A DNA stretch of 64,000 nucleotides from Archaeoglobaceae archaeon. GTDB lineage: Archaea > Halobacteriota > Archaeoglobi > Archaeoglobales > Archaeoglobaceae. The stretch spans positions 60,248-124,247 of the forward strand of contig JALWDS010000018.1 of assembly GCA_027036775.1 (NCBI GenBank), in the 5' to 3' direction. Positions 8,350-17,944 of this stretch are shown here, one piece after another. The notes below the pieces were generated by a model. That model did no database searches and was not told the DNA's origin. It saw only the letters and a list, made by a program, of their open reading frames with translations. Each line of letters starts with the position of its first letter. Within the stretch, counting starts at the first letter, position 1. Both the position numbers and the translations under genes were made by a program.

Positions 8350-8973
8350 GTGAAACCCTTGGGATTTTGCGAGAGGTGCGGATACTTTGAGGGAATTTGC
8401 AGATGCAAGAGGGGTAAGATACTGATAGACGGCGAAAAGAGGGAGAGGGTGAGCAAGTTTCTCAGCGGACTCTTAAGGCACTATCCCGAAAGGTTCAACG
8501 TCGAGCTTGACGAATACGGATGGGCAAACATCAGAGACGTTTTAAAGGTTCTGAGGGAGAGATACGGTATCGATAGGAATATACTCGAACTCATCGTTAG
8601 ATTCGATCCCAAGGGCAGGTTCGAGATTAAAAACGAAAAGATCAGAGCCAAATACGGACACAGCGTAAGAGTAAAGTTCAATTGGAGCGAAGAGGGGGAG
8701 ATACCACCCAGACTGTATCACGGAACGCATCCTAAAAACGTTGATTCCATACTGAAGGAAGGTTTAAGACCCATGAAGAGGTTGGAGGTTCATTTGAGCG
8801 AGAGCTTCGAAGATGCGGTTGAAGTTGGGAAGAGATACCATCCGAACCCCGTCGTTCTCGTGATAGATACCAAATCTCTCCTAAATCACGGTTTTAAAAT
8901 AAGGAAGAAGGGTAAAGTTTACACGACCGATTACGTTCCCCCCGAATGCATCGTGGACGTGGTAAAGACTTAG
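8350..8973 (+). CDS. kptA: RNA 2'-phosphotransferase (Tpt1/KptA)
   Basis: NAD-dependent enzyme that removes a 2'-phosphate from RNA, releasing ADP-ribose 1'',2''-cyclic phosphate. The 207 residues begin with a small cysteine cluster (CERCGYFEGICRC), a probable zinc finger seen in archaeal members. Family residues follow in SGLLRHYPER, RAKYGHS and LYHGTHPKN. The initiator is GTG; no upstream start is possible without running into the shared promoter. What it does in archaea, which lack fungal-type tRNA splicing with 2'-phosphate, is unsettled. Confidence 0.92.
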   Translation: MKPLGFCERCGYFEGICRCKRGKILIDGEKRERVSKFLSGLLRHYPERFNVELDEYGWANIRDVLKVLRERYGIDRNILELIVRFDPKGRFEIKNEKIRAKYGHSVRVKFNWSEEGEIPPRLYHGTHPKNVDSILKEGLRPMKRLEVHLSESFEDAVEVGKRYHPNPVVLVIDTKSLLNHGFKIRKKGKVYTTDYVPPECIVDVVKT

Positions 8974-9010
8974 AAAACTTTTAAATACGCTCAGCTTAAT
9001 AATACTCACA

Positions 9011-11404
9011 ATGACCAAACGATCCCGTTTAGGTGTTGCACTCCCCATAGTCATACTGTTAGTTGTTGTGGTATCGGTAATAGTCGCTCTAACTTTGACG
9101 AACTACCAAGCGATCGTTCAAAAGTTTCGTGGTATTCCAAATACCATATTAAACGTAAAACTGCAGAAGAGCGACTCGAAGTATATGCTCGTATTCAAAT
9201 GCCTTGGAGGGGACGAGATAAACCTTAAGGATATTGAAGTTATAGTTTCCTATAAAGGTGGAAATTTTATATATAAATATCCTTTCTCGTATATGGAGAA
9301 CGAGATTTTGAGAGCCGAAGAGTCCTTTGGTGTTCTTCTAAATCTTAGCTTGGAACGGGGAGACTTGTTGGACGTCAAAGTTGTTCATCTACCGTCGAGC
9401 TACACGCTACTCGAAAGAGAGATCGTTGTTGGTGTGACCGTTACACCCACACCAACCGCAACTCTGCCAATCCCACCAAACTCAAGCTATCTCGTTTTCA
9501 ACGTTGACAAGAACAGATGGTATAGAACGATTAAAGAGGCCATAAAGGACGCGGAAAGTGGAAACACGATACTCGTCTATCCCGGATACAGAGAAAAAGA
9601 AAGCTTGACAATAGACAAATCTTTGAAGATTGAAGCGGTAGAGGTCGGAAATGCGACGATAGTAGGATCAATTACAGTATCCAAAGGGGGAGTTACAATC
9701 GAGGGGTTCAACATAAAGGGATACTTGAGGGTTTACGGAGGAAGCTGTAAGATCGTTGAAAATAAAATCTCGTCCAACTACCATGGAGTTGATTTGAGAA
9801 ACGCCAAAGATGTGACGTTGGTTGGCAACCAAATAGATTCGCCTTATTGTGTATGGATACACCACGGATCGAACGTAACCTTAAAGGGTAACAAGATAAC
9901 GGGCTACTACGGTGTCTATGCATACAGATCCGACAACATTGCAATCACTTCAAATTACTTCAGCACGAGCTACGGTATCTTAACATACCATTCGAAAAAA
10001 GTTGAGATAGCGAAAAACGACATGAAGTGCAGATACTTCGGATACAGAGGATACAGAACTTCCGATGTTAGAATATATTCAAACTACTTGGAAGGTAGAT
10101 ACGGCGTATACCTTTACAGATGCGAAAACGTAACCGAGTTTGGCGAGAACAACGTAAAGATAAACGGTAGATATGGAGCTGGTTTAAGCTTTTACGATTG
10201 TAGCTCAAAGGAGTTGAAAATCTACGATAATAAACTAACGGGAGGTTCTACTGGTATATACGCATACAAATTTAATGGCAAGATAAGCATACATGGTAAT
10301 ACTATATCCAACATTCGTTACGGAGCGTATTTGATTCGTGTTCGTGAAGTTGATGTTAATTCAAACGAGTTTAAAGATGTCTCCTACAACGCACTAACGC
10401 TCTACCTCACTTCAAACTGCTCGATTTCGGAAAACGTATTTGAAGGTTGCAAGTGCGGTGTGTCCGTAAGCGACGTGAACGGTCTAAAGATATATGGAAA
10501 TACGTTGAGGGATGTAAAGGACGGTTTAATCGTTAGGAGCTCTGAAAATACGGACATCTCCAGAAACAGAATCGAAGGTAGAGGTTACGAAGGTGTGAGA
10601 ATTGATAGATGCGGTAACGTCAAATTGGAATCTAACGAAGTATTGGGTTACAGATTAGGTATCTACGGATTCTACAGTAGGAATGTTGTGTTAACTTCAA
10701 ACGACATAAAAGACGGATATTCTTCCGTATACTTTTACAGATTCAACAACGTAAAGATTTTTGGTAACAATTTCGACAAGACGAGAAAGGCCATCTCTCT
10801 GTATTCGAGCTCCAACGTAGTCGTATCCAAAAATAAAGCTCGCGGATCTTACGTAGGTTACTACATGATACACTGTGAGGAGGTTACGTTAAGCGATAAC
10901 GAAGTCAGAGGTTTTAGATACGGCGTCTATTCATACAGATGCAAAGGTGTTAACTTGAAATCGAATACATTCGAGTCCACCCGCCAATCCATCAGCATTA
11001 TGAGAGACTACAAAGATACGATAGAGGGTAACGTTGTAAGGGATTCCAACATCGGTATATACATGTATAGAGCCCATGAGAACGTACTAAAGGACAACGC
11101 GATCGAAAGTAACGACTTGGGTTTAAGGCTCTACCGTTCAAGTGGCAATTTGATATACAACAACCTGTTTAACAATACGCGGAACGTTGATGTAATTGGA
11201 AAAGATAAGAACTCTTGGAACGTCTCAAAAACTTTGGGTATAAACGTGGTAGGCGGTAAATATATAGGCGGAAACGCTTGGTTATCTCCAAAAGGAAACG
11301 GTTTCAGTCAAACGTGCGAAGACAGAGACGGAGACGGAATTTGTGATAGACCCTACGAAATCAATAAGTGGAATGTCGATTACCTACCACTCAAGGTGAG
11401 GTGA
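9011..11404 (+). CDS. Membrane-anchored, tyrosine-rich parallel beta-helix surface protein (NosD/CASH type)
   Basis: The 797 residues start with a basic tip and one hydrophobic segment (about 8-30) resembling pilin-like anchors, then a small domain to about 150 and a threonine/proline linker. From about 165 to 750 there are right-handed beta-helix coils with a recurring YGVY-Y(R)S-N-V pattern, so tyrosines are probably stacked along one face. The end (GGNAWLSPKG, DRDGDGICD, DYLPL) is the closing signature of NosD-type helices. Several N-glycosylation sequons are present. It is probably extracellular and binds or cuts carbohydrate; no catalytic residues are identified. A TATA (TTTAAATAC, near 8984) precedes it. 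Confidence 0.82.
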   Translation: MTKRSRLGVALPIVILLVVVVSVIVALTLTNYQAIVQKFRGIPNTILNVKLQKSDSKYMLVFKCLGGDEINLKDIEVIVSYKGGNFIYKYPFSYMENEILRAEESFGVLLNLSLERGDLLDVKVVHLPSSYTLLEREIVVGVTVTPTPTATLPIPPNSSYLVFNVDKNRWYRTIKEAIKDAESGNTILVYPGYREKESLTIDKSLKIEAVEVGNATIVGSITVSKGGVTIEGFNIKGYLRVYGGSCKIVENKISSNYHGVDLRNAKDVTLVGNQIDSPYCVWIHHGSNVTLKGNKITGYYGVYAYRSDNIAITSNYFSTSYGILTYHSKKVEIAKNDMKCRYFGYRGYRTSDVRIYSNYLEGRYGVYLYRCENVTEFGENNVKINGRYGAGLSFYDCSSKELKIYDNKLTGGSTGIYAYKFNGKISIHGNTISNIRYGAYLIRVREVDVNSNEFKDVSYNALTLYLTSNCSISENVFEGCKCGVSVSDVNGLKIYGNTLRDVKDGLIVRSSENTDISRNRIEGRGYEGVRIDRCGNVKLESNEVLGYRLGIYGFYSRNVVLTSNDIKDGYSSVYFYRFNNVKIFGNNFDKTRKAISLYSSSNVVVSKNKARGSYVGYYMIHCEEVTLSDNEVRGFRYGVYSYRCKGVNLKSNTFESTRQSISIMRDYKDTIEGNVVRDSNIGIYMYRAHENVLKDNAIESNDLGLRLYRSSGNLIYNNLFNNTRNVDVIGKDKNSWNVSKTLGINVVGGKYIGGNAWLSPKGNGFSQTCEDRDGDGICDRPYEINKWNVDYLPLKVR

Positions 11405-11409
11405 TAGAT

Positions 11410-11832
11410 ATGAGGCGGGAACTCGTTTTACTTTTTCTGATAGTTGTTTGCTTTGCGTGCTGTTGCGTATCCCCTTTTAAGGGTGAAAAACCTCAAAACA
11501 AGAATGTCGTGCCAACCGCAACACCAAAGAGTGACCTTGCCAAAAAATTTAACAGTCAGATTACTCAAGCCTTGAAATCGGTTTTCGGGGATGCAAAACT
11601 GATCGAGTCCTTTGAAGATGATGGATTCATACACCTATCGTACAAGCTACCGAGGGAGACCAAACCCGAAGACCTTAACAAATTAATAAAAATCCTTGGA
11701 TACAGTATTGAAGATACCATTTACAACGGGAGCGACGTTTTGCTGACTACAAATTTAAATGGAAAGACTTACGAAGTGCACATTCTTCTCTTAAACGACA
11801 CCGTCGATATTGACATCGAATCAAAAAGTTAA
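11410..11832 (+). CDS. Small putative lipoprotein
   Basis: 140 residues beginning with a basic tip, a hydrophobic stretch and a cysteine run (CFACCCVS) that looks like a lipobox, then a charged, threonine/proline-rich linker and a compact mixed domain of about 100 residues. It is probably anchored outside the membrane. The ATG at 11410 immediately follows the stop of the beta-helix gene, and the preceding GAGGTGA is a good ribosome-binding site; a longer in-frame extension back to 11368 would overlap that gene and lacks the signal at its N-terminus. The two are probably one operon. The family is not recognised. Confidence 0.65.
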   Translation: MRRELVLLFLIVVCFACCCVSPFKGEKPQNKNVVPTATPKSDLAKKFNSQITQALKSVFGDAKLIESFEDDGFIHLSYKLPRETKPEDLNKLIKILGYSIEDTIYNGSDVLLTTNLNGKTYEVHILLLNDTVDIDIESKS

Positions 11833-11861
11833 AATATACAATTTCGAAGAGCTGGAAAAGG

Positions 11862-13268
11862 ATGAAGAAGTTCGACGTGATTATAGTCGGAGCGGGACCA
11901 GGAGGGCTATTTGCCGGCTATAAGCTTGCTGGTAAAATGAACGTGGCTATTTTTGAAATGGGGAGGGATATAGAAAAGAGGAAGTGTCCGAGCGACCTCT
12001 CTCAAAGCTTTTGCCAGAAGTGTAAGCCGTGCAACATAACCTACGGTGTCGGTGGTGCTGGTGGACTGTCTGACGGAAAGCTGAACTACCCCCTACCGGA
12101 GTATCCGTCGAGCTTTACCGTCGGAGGAGATTTCATAGATTTGGTCGATACGGAGTATCTGCTGAAGAAGATGGAGGAGGTTGACGAGATATTTTTAAAG
12201 CACGGTGCTCCTAACGAGGTTTACGGAACGGACAGAGAGAAGATAAACGAATTTCTGAGGAAGGCAAATTCCGCCGGTATAGAGTTCGTTCCGCTGAAGC
12301 AGAGACACGTCGGAAGTGACGAACTGCCGAAAGTCATAAAGAGCATAGAGAGGTATCTGAAGGAAAACGGTGTCAAGATTTACACGAGGAAAACTGTGGT
12401 TGACATAAATCCCAAGGAGAAGGTCGTAACGCTGAAGAACGGTGAAAAATACGGATACGATTATCTGATAATAGGCGTTGGAAGAGGTGGAGCGGAATGG
12501 CTTGAAAGATGGGTCAAGAGGTATGGTATAGCGATTAGTGAGAGGGCGAAGTTCATAGACGTAGGAGTTAGGGTTGAGGTTCCAGCTTCTATAATGGACG
12601 AGATAACGTCCGTAATATACGATCCAAAACTTAGAATTTTAACGAAAAGGCACGACGACTACGTTAGGACATTCTGCACATGCCCGAGGGGTTGGGTAAT
12701 AAGAGAAGATTACGGCGACTTCTGTTTAGTTAATGGGCACAGCAAAGCGAAAGAGAAGACTAACAACACAAACTTTGCCCTTTTGGGACATTACGAATTT
12801 ACGGAGCCTTTCGAAGAGCCAAACGATTGGGGTAGGGATTTGGCGAAGATAACCACAAAGCTTGGAGGGGGAAATCCGATAGTTCAGAGGTTGAGGGACT
12901 TGAGGCTGGGTAGGAGGAGCACGGAAAGGAGAATAGCGAACAACCGCTTGGTTCAACCAACTTTGAAGACCGCAATACCCGGTGACATAAGCTTGGCGTA
13001 TCCGGGAAGGGTGATAGACGACATAATGGACGCCTTGGAGGCTCTGGACAAGGTGATTCCCGGAGTAGCTGATGACTCCACTCTGATATACGCTCCGGAG
13101 ATAAAGTTCTACTCCCTAAAGCTGAAGGTCAATTCGGAGATGGAGACTAACATTCCAAACGTTTACGCGATAGGAGACGGAGCTGGAGTTAGTAGAGGTA
13201 TCGTAGGAGCTGCAGTAACTGGTTTAATCGCCGCTGAAAGCATTTTGAGGAAGGCTAAGAAACTATAA
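11862..13268 (+). CDS. FAD-dependent dehydrogenase/oxidoreductase (COG2509-like)
   Basis: 468 residues with an N-terminal FAD-binding fold (IIVGAGPGGLFAGYKLA), a cysteine-rich segment just after it (CPSDLS, CQKCKPC), and a C-terminal FAD-contact motif AIGDGAGVSRG. It resembles the uncharacterised archaeal and bacterial flavoproteins grouped as FAD-dependent dehydrogenases; the substrate is unknown. The cysteine cluster might bind an Fe-S centre or be redox active, which is inference. It overlaps the convergent dihydropteroate-synthase-like gene by 6 bp. Confidence 0.83.
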   Translation: MKKFDVIIVGAGPGGLFAGYKLAGKMNVAIFEMGRDIEKRKCPSDLSQSFCQKCKPCNITYGVGGAGGLSDGKLNYPLPEYPSSFTVGGDFIDLVDTEYLLKKMEEVDEIFLKHGAPNEVYGTDREKINEFLRKANSAGIEFVPLKQRHVGSDELPKVIKSIERYLKENGVKIYTRKTVVDINPKEKVVTLKNGEKYGYDYLIIGVGRGGAEWLERWVKRYGIAISERAKFIDVGVRVEVPASIMDEITSVIYDPKLRILTKRHDDYVRTFCTCPRGWVIREDYGDFCLVNGHSKAKEKTNNTNFALLGHYEFTEPFEEPNDWGRDLAKITTKLGGGNPIVQRLRDLRLGRRSTERRIANNRLVQPTLKTAIPGDISLAYPGRVIDDIMDALEALDKVIPGVADDSTLIYAPEIKFYSLKLKVNSEMETNIPNVYAIGDGAGVSRGIVGAAVTGLIAAESILRKAKKL

Positions 13269-14687
13269 ATTTTTATTTTTCGAATAAATTCCGAAGTTTA
13301 GCACCTCATCCTGAACGTAGCTCTTTCCAAGCTTCAAAGCCAACTCCGCCTTTTTAAGCTCTCTCCCCAGATATCCAGCGTGATCCAAACGTGAAATCAA
13401 GCCCAACCTTATCACCGTATCTATTATCTCCTTTGCGTTTTCACCAACAACGGTTACACTCTCGTGCTGGCAGTAAATTCTATCTCCAACCCAGATTCTG
13501 AAATCCCCTTTGGGGTCTCTAACGAATTCCGAAGGCTTAGCCTCAACAACCTCCCTAACTTCGAAACTCTCTCTCCTAATTCTCTTCTCCTTGAAGACGA
13601 GCAAATCGAACCCCAAATCCTTGGGCGGGATTTTCTTCAACTTAGATGCCTTTGCCATGTATGTAGATATTCTCAACTCCCTAACGCTCCCCCTCGTCTT
13701 GTCACTTGCCTCCGTTGTGAATACGAGTTGGCAACCTATCTCCTCAGCTATGTAAGTCAGCAAGGCGTTTATACCGATCGAATCCGCATCGAAAAGTTCC
13801 GTAACGTTTCCAACACCCATTAAAAGAGGAACATCGCTCCTACTTCTAAATTCGTGGTATCTCATCAGAGATTCGAAAACTCTAATGTCTAAGAGGGGAT
13901 CTGCTATAACCCTATCCGTAAATCCTTTAGCAGTATCAACCAACCTCAAAAGTCTCTCGACATCCCTATCTACAACGACAACAGCCTTATCCCTCACCAA
14001 ATCCAAGCAGTTTATGTTTTCGTGGGATACGCTCATGATCATGTCAACCCCATGTTTAACACCGATTTCGATGGCCTTTCTGTTAAACGTATCTATACTC
14101 AAAGCCTTGCAGTGATCCCTTGCAACCTTAACGACCCTTTCAACATCTCTCGAATCGAAATCTATCGGGATTCCCAAGTCTATTATGTCCGCTCCGCTCT
14201 CCAAGTAGTAGTTTATCCTATCGATCAAGCTGTCGTTGTCCAATTCCGTCGCATCAACTATCTCCGCAACGACCTTTATCCTACCTCCCACCCTAACGTC
14301 GCCTATGTAGAAGTAGCATTCATCTATCGAATCAACCAACCTAACGCTCTCCTCAGCCTTATTCAAATTCAAAAGTCTGCACGCCGGAATTTCGTGAGAA
14401 AGTTCCAATTCTTCGATCCTTTCAAGGATGTAGGGCAGATCGGAGTAATGGATTGGCCCCAATCTAACCTTAACGCCTTTAACCCTCTCAAGCTCCTTCC
14501 AATTTCCCTTAGCCATCCCCGGAATTAAAACCAAATCGTATTTGCTCAAATCCAAGTCTTTTAAATGGTTTGGGGTTAAAAAGCTTGCAACATCCACATC
14601 TGCAACGTAAACGTCGCATCCATACCTTTCCGCAATTTTTCTAACCTCCCTCTCCGCAATCCTACCAGTTACGAGCAAAATCCTCAT
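13263..14687 (-). CDS. Dihydropteroate synthase-related protein
   Basis: 474 residues with a TIM-barrel part from about 145 to 340 recalling the pterin-binding fold of dihydropteroate synthase (GADIIDLGIPIDF, ALSIDTFN, RVIADPLLD). Archaeal-only N- and C-terminal parts flank it. These proteins occur in archaea that make tetrahydromethanopterin and have been suspected in that pathway, but a reaction is not established. The start overlaps the ileS stop by 4 bp (ATGA), so it is translated from the ileS transcript. Confidence 0.85.
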   Translation of the reverse strand: MRILLVTGRIAEREVRKIAERYGCDVYVADVDVASFLTPNHLKDLDLSKYDLVLIPGMAKGNWKELERVKGVKVRLGPIHYSDLPYILERIEELELSHEIPACRLLNLNKAEESVRLVDSIDECYFYIGDVRVGGRIKVVAEIVDATELDNDSLIDRINYYLESGADIIDLGIPIDFDSRDVERVVKVARDHCKALSIDTFNRKAIEIGVKHGVDMIMSVSHENINCLDLVRDKAVVVVDRDVERLLRLVDTAKGFTDRVIADPLLDIRVFESLMRYHEFRSRSDVPLLMGVGNVTELFDADSIGINALLTYIAEEIGCQLVFTTEASDKTRGSVRELRISTYMAKASKLKKIPPKDLGFDLLVFKEKRIRRESFEVREVVEAKPSEFVRDPKGDFRIWVGDRIYCQHESVTVVGENAKEIIDTVIRLGLISRLDHAGYLGRELKKAELALKLGKSYVQDEVLNFGIYSKNKNL

Positions 14688-17600
14688 TTCAACCTCTCAA
14701 TACCTATTACCGCCTTTACACCCTCTATGTTCCACTCCTTAACGAATCCCCTCTCTGGTTTTCCGAAGATTAAGCTTTTTGCTCTCGTTTCCCTCTTTAT
14801 GTAATCCTCCCAACCCTCAACAAGCTCCTTTGGAAACTCCACGGTAACGTTTATGAACTCCTCGACATTCAGATTCATCTCCTTCCTCATCTCCTGAATT
14901 CTTCTGACCAACTCCCTCGCAAAAGCTTCTCTCTTAAGCTCTTCATCTAAAACGGTGTAAACGTAAACCCTTCCCTTGGAGAACTCCTCGAACTCGTATC
15001 CCTCTGGAATTTCGTATTCCACTATAACCGCATCCTCTATTCTCTTTCCATCGAACTCTACGGTTTTGTTTTCTGCAATCTCCCTAAGCTCGTCCTCGCT
15101 CAAATCTTTCAAGAACTCCGCAAACTCCCTAACCCTATCCTTCAAAATCCTACCGACGACCTTGTAGTTGGGTTTGACGACTATCCTCTTCTCGAACTCG
15201 TCAACGACTTTAACGTCTTTCACGTTGCACTGGGACTTTATCACATCTTTGAGCATTTCTACTGCCCTTCTAACCTTTTCATCCCTACTTTCAACGTAAA
15301 CTACTCTCAAGGGCCATCTCAACTTTCTCCTACCTTTTTGCCTTGCACTGCTTACCGCTTCAAATATCTCCCTTGCAATTCTCATGGCACTTTCAAGCTC
15401 CTCATCTATAAAGCTCTCATCTGGTTTCGGATAGCTCTCCATGAAAACGGATTCCTTTCCATCTCTAAACTCCTTCAAAAACCTCTGATAAACGAATTCG
15501 GACAAGAACGGTGCGAACGGGGCGATTATTTTAACGGATTTCTCTATAACCCTCAGAAGGGTTAGATATGTTGCGATCTTTAGCCTATCCTCGCCCTCAA
15601 CCCATACGCGAGGTCTTACAAGTTGTATGAACCACCTGCTGAAGTCTTCGACGACGAAATCCAAGAATGCCCTAACGACCCTATGAAGGTTGTAATTCTC
15701 CATTTCTTTACAAGCTAACCTGTTCAAGCTCTCAAGCCTTGAGAGAATCCACCTGTTTTCGTAATCCTCTATTCTCTTCAAAGCGGATTCGAAATCGCAA
15801 CCGAATACATCCCTAATTTTCTCCTCGGTGATCATGTCTTTATCCAAGCTCATGTACGTGTAGGCGAACCTTACGGCGTTCCAGAATATGTTCAGCATTC
15901 TCAAAACGTTTCTCACTTCGCTCCAGCTGAACCTCAAATCCTCCCAAAGAGCGGAGCTAAGGACGTAAAGTCTAAAGGCATCGACCCCAACCTCCTTAAT
16001 GACTTCATCAGGCTCAACTACGTTGCCTAAGCTCTTGCTCATCTTCCTTCCCTGCTCGTCCAAAGTGAATCCGTGCATCAGAACGGTTTTGTAAGGTGCT
16101 TTCCCAAAACTTATAACGCTCGCACCCAGTTGAGAGTAGAACCAACCCCTCGTTTGATCGTGTCCCTCGGTAATAAAATCTGCGGGCCAAATCTTGAAGA
16201 ACTCCTCGTCTTTGATCTTTAAGGGATAGCCCAAAGTTCCCCAACTAGCAACACCACTGTCGAACCAAACGTCGAAAACGTCCTTGATCCTACGCATTAC
16301 TCCACCACAATCGCATTTGAAAGTAACCTCATCGATCTTGGGTCTGTGCAGATCCAAATCGTCCCTCCAAGGGACTTCGTTTATATCTCCTACAACCTTC
16401 CACTTCCCGCACTTCTCGCATATCCACACTGGAATTGGAATACCCCAATACCTCTGCCTGCTTATACACCAATCCTTCGCATTGCTCACCCAATCCTTAA
16501 ATCTCGCCTCTCCAGCCCACTCTGGAATCCATCTAACCCTCTCTATCTCCTCAAGCATCTTGTCCTTAAGTTTTGAAATGGCTAAGAACCACTGCTCAGT
16601 TGCCCTGTATATTATGGGAGTTTTGCACCTCCAGCAGTGCCCGTATCTGTGAACTATGGTTTCGGCTGAGATTAAAAGTCCCTTAGCCTTCAAATCCTCT
16701 ATTATGACCTTGTTTGCCTCGAAGACGTGCAATCCCTCATACTTCCCGGCTTTACCGTCGAAAACACCTCTATCGTCAACTGGATTGAAAACTTCCAACC
16801 CCTCCTTCAAACCCAATTCAAAATCCTCCAAACCGTGACCTGGTGCTATATGAACACATCCAGTGTTTTCGTGTGCAACAAAGTCAGCGTTGACAACCCT
16901 ATGTTTCTTATCCCTTTGAATCGGAACTTCATCCGATAAAGGATGCTCGTATTCCAAACCGTAGAGTTCTTTACCCTTGTAAGTCTCTACAAGTTTCCAG
17001 CTGTCGTAGGCTTTGCTCAAAACGTTTTCGGCCAAGTCCTTGGCTAAGATCAAATACTCCTTCCTACCGTCTTTAACAGCCTCAAAAAGACCGTATTCGA
17101 AATCTGGGTGAACCGCTACGGCCATGTTGGCTGGCAAAGTCCAAGGCGTTGTAGTCCAAATAACTATGTAGGTGTTTTCCCTTCCCTTTATCGGAAACTT
17201 AACGTATATCGATGGGTCTTCCTTATCGGCATATTCAACCTCAGCATCAGCTAAAGCGGTTTCGCATCTCGGACACCAATTAACGACCCTCAACTTCCTC
17301 TCAAGTAATCCCTGCTCATAAGCCCTCTTTATAGTCCACCAAGCGGAGTTTATGTATTCTGCTTTAATCGTCATGTAGGGGTTTTCCCAGTCCATCCAAA
17401 CCCCAAGCGCTTTGAACTGTTCGGTCATAGCGTCTTTGTTCTTCAAAGCGTATTCGTAGCACTTCCTAACGAACTCATCTATACCGTATCTCTCTATATC
17501 TCTCTTGGTCTTGAATCCGAGCATCTGCTCGACCTTAACCTCTATCGGCAAACCGTGCATGTCCCATCCCGGGGTATCTGTAACCCTGTAACCCTGCATT

Positions 17601-17803
17601 CTCTTAAATCTTAGAATTGTATCCTTTATCACCTTGTTCCAAGCGGTTCCCAAGTGAATTCTACCGGTTGTGTAGGGTGGGCCGTCAACGAAGAAGAAGA
17701 GCCCTTCTCCCCTACCCTTAACCTTCTCGTATATCTTGTTTTTTTCCCAAAACTCCCTCACTACTCTCTCCACTTCGTGAGGAGAATAAGCGTTAGGAAA
17801 CAT
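14684..17803 (-). CDS. ileS: Isoleucyl-tRNA synthetase
   Basis: Class I synthetase charging tRNA-Ile, 1039 residues. The HIGH-type motif is HLGTAWNK near residue 52, the KMSKS loop GRKMSKSLGN is near 590, and the CP1 editing domain with TTTPWTLPAN lies between. Zinc-binding cysteine pairs (CPRC, CEKC, CDC) are visible. The enzyme is complete with an intact C-terminal domain. The downstream dihydropteroate-synthase-like gene overlaps by ATGA. A box C/D RNA gene on the same strand lies upstream in the gap to purA. Confidence 0.97.
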   Translation of the reverse strand: MFPNAYSPHEVERVVREFWEKNKIYEKVKGRGEGLFFFVDGPPYTTGRIHLGTAWNKVIKDTILRFKRMQGYRVTDTPGWDMHGLPIEVKVEQMLGFKTKRDIERYGIDEFVRKCYEYALKNKDAMTEQFKALGVWMDWENPYMTIKAEYINSAWWTIKRAYEQGLLERKLRVVNWCPRCETALADAEVEYADKEDPSIYVKFPIKGRENTYIVIWTTTPWTLPANMAVAVHPDFEYGLFEAVKDGRKEYLILAKDLAENVLSKAYDSWKLVETYKGKELYGLEYEHPLSDEVPIQRDKKHRVVNADFVAHENTGCVHIAPGHGLEDFELGLKEGLEVFNPVDDRGVFDGKAGKYEGLHVFEANKVIIEDLKAKGLLISAETIVHRYGHCWRCKTPIIYRATEQWFLAISKLKDKMLEEIERVRWIPEWAGEARFKDWVSNAKDWCISRQRYWGIPIPVWICEKCGKWKVVGDINEVPWRDDLDLHRPKIDEVTFKCDCGGVMRRIKDVFDVWFDSGVASWGTLGYPLKIKDEEFFKIWPADFITEGHDQTRGWFYSQLGASVISFGKAPYKTVLMHGFTLDEQGRKMSKSLGNVVEPDEVIKEVGVDAFRLYVLSSALWEDLRFSWSEVRNVLRMLNIFWNAVRFAYTYMSLDKDMITEEKIRDVFGCDFESALKRIEDYENRWILSRLESLNRLACKEMENYNLHRVVRAFLDFVVEDFSRWFIQLVRPRVWVEGEDRLKIATYLTLLRVIEKSVKIIAPFAPFLSEFVYQRFLKEFRDGKESVFMESYPKPDESFIDEELESAMRIAREIFEAVSSARQKGRRKLRWPLRVVYVESRDEKVRRAVEMLKDVIKSQCNVKDVKVVDEFEKRIVVKPNYKVVGRILKDRVREFAEFLKDLSEDELREIAENKTVEFDGKRIEDAVIVEYEIPEGYEFEEFSKGRVYVYTVLDEELKREAFARELVRRIQEMRKEMNLNVEEFINVTVEFPKELVEGWEDYIKRETRAKSLIFGKPERGFVKEWNIEGVKAVIGIERLK

Positions 17804-17842
17804 GAAAACTTAGCTTCAAACACTGTTTAAAATTCTATCGAA

Positions 17843-17894
17843 TCAGCGGGTTCGATTCATCATCGCAAGGCTCAGCGTAGAGCAACCTCATCAC
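17843..17894 (-). ncRNA. Box C/D guide RNA in the ileS-purA gap
   Basis: Read on the minus strand: box C GTGATGA (17894-17888), a 12-nt guide (17887-17876), D' CTGA (17875-17872), a 7-8-nt spacer, C' ATGATGA (17863-17857), a 10-nt guide (17856-17847), and D CTGA (17846-17843). All four boxes match the consensus and the guides have normal length. A TATA-like ATTTATG near 17920 lies about 25 nt before box C. The D guide ATCGAACCCG is complementary to a tRNA T-loop-like sequence, suggesting a tRNA target; by the five-base rule the modified base would be the first U of CGGGUUCG. Confidence 0.82.
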
Positions 17895-17944
17895 CTCAAT
17901 GTTGTTTCGTGTAAAGCATAAATACATTTACGGCAAGATTGGTT

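Noticed and set aside
17840..17895. Possible tRNA fragment on the plus strand (GGGTTCGATTC)
   Set aside because: No acceptor or anticodon stems can be formed; the four C/D boxes on the minus strand account for it, the T-loop match being its guide.
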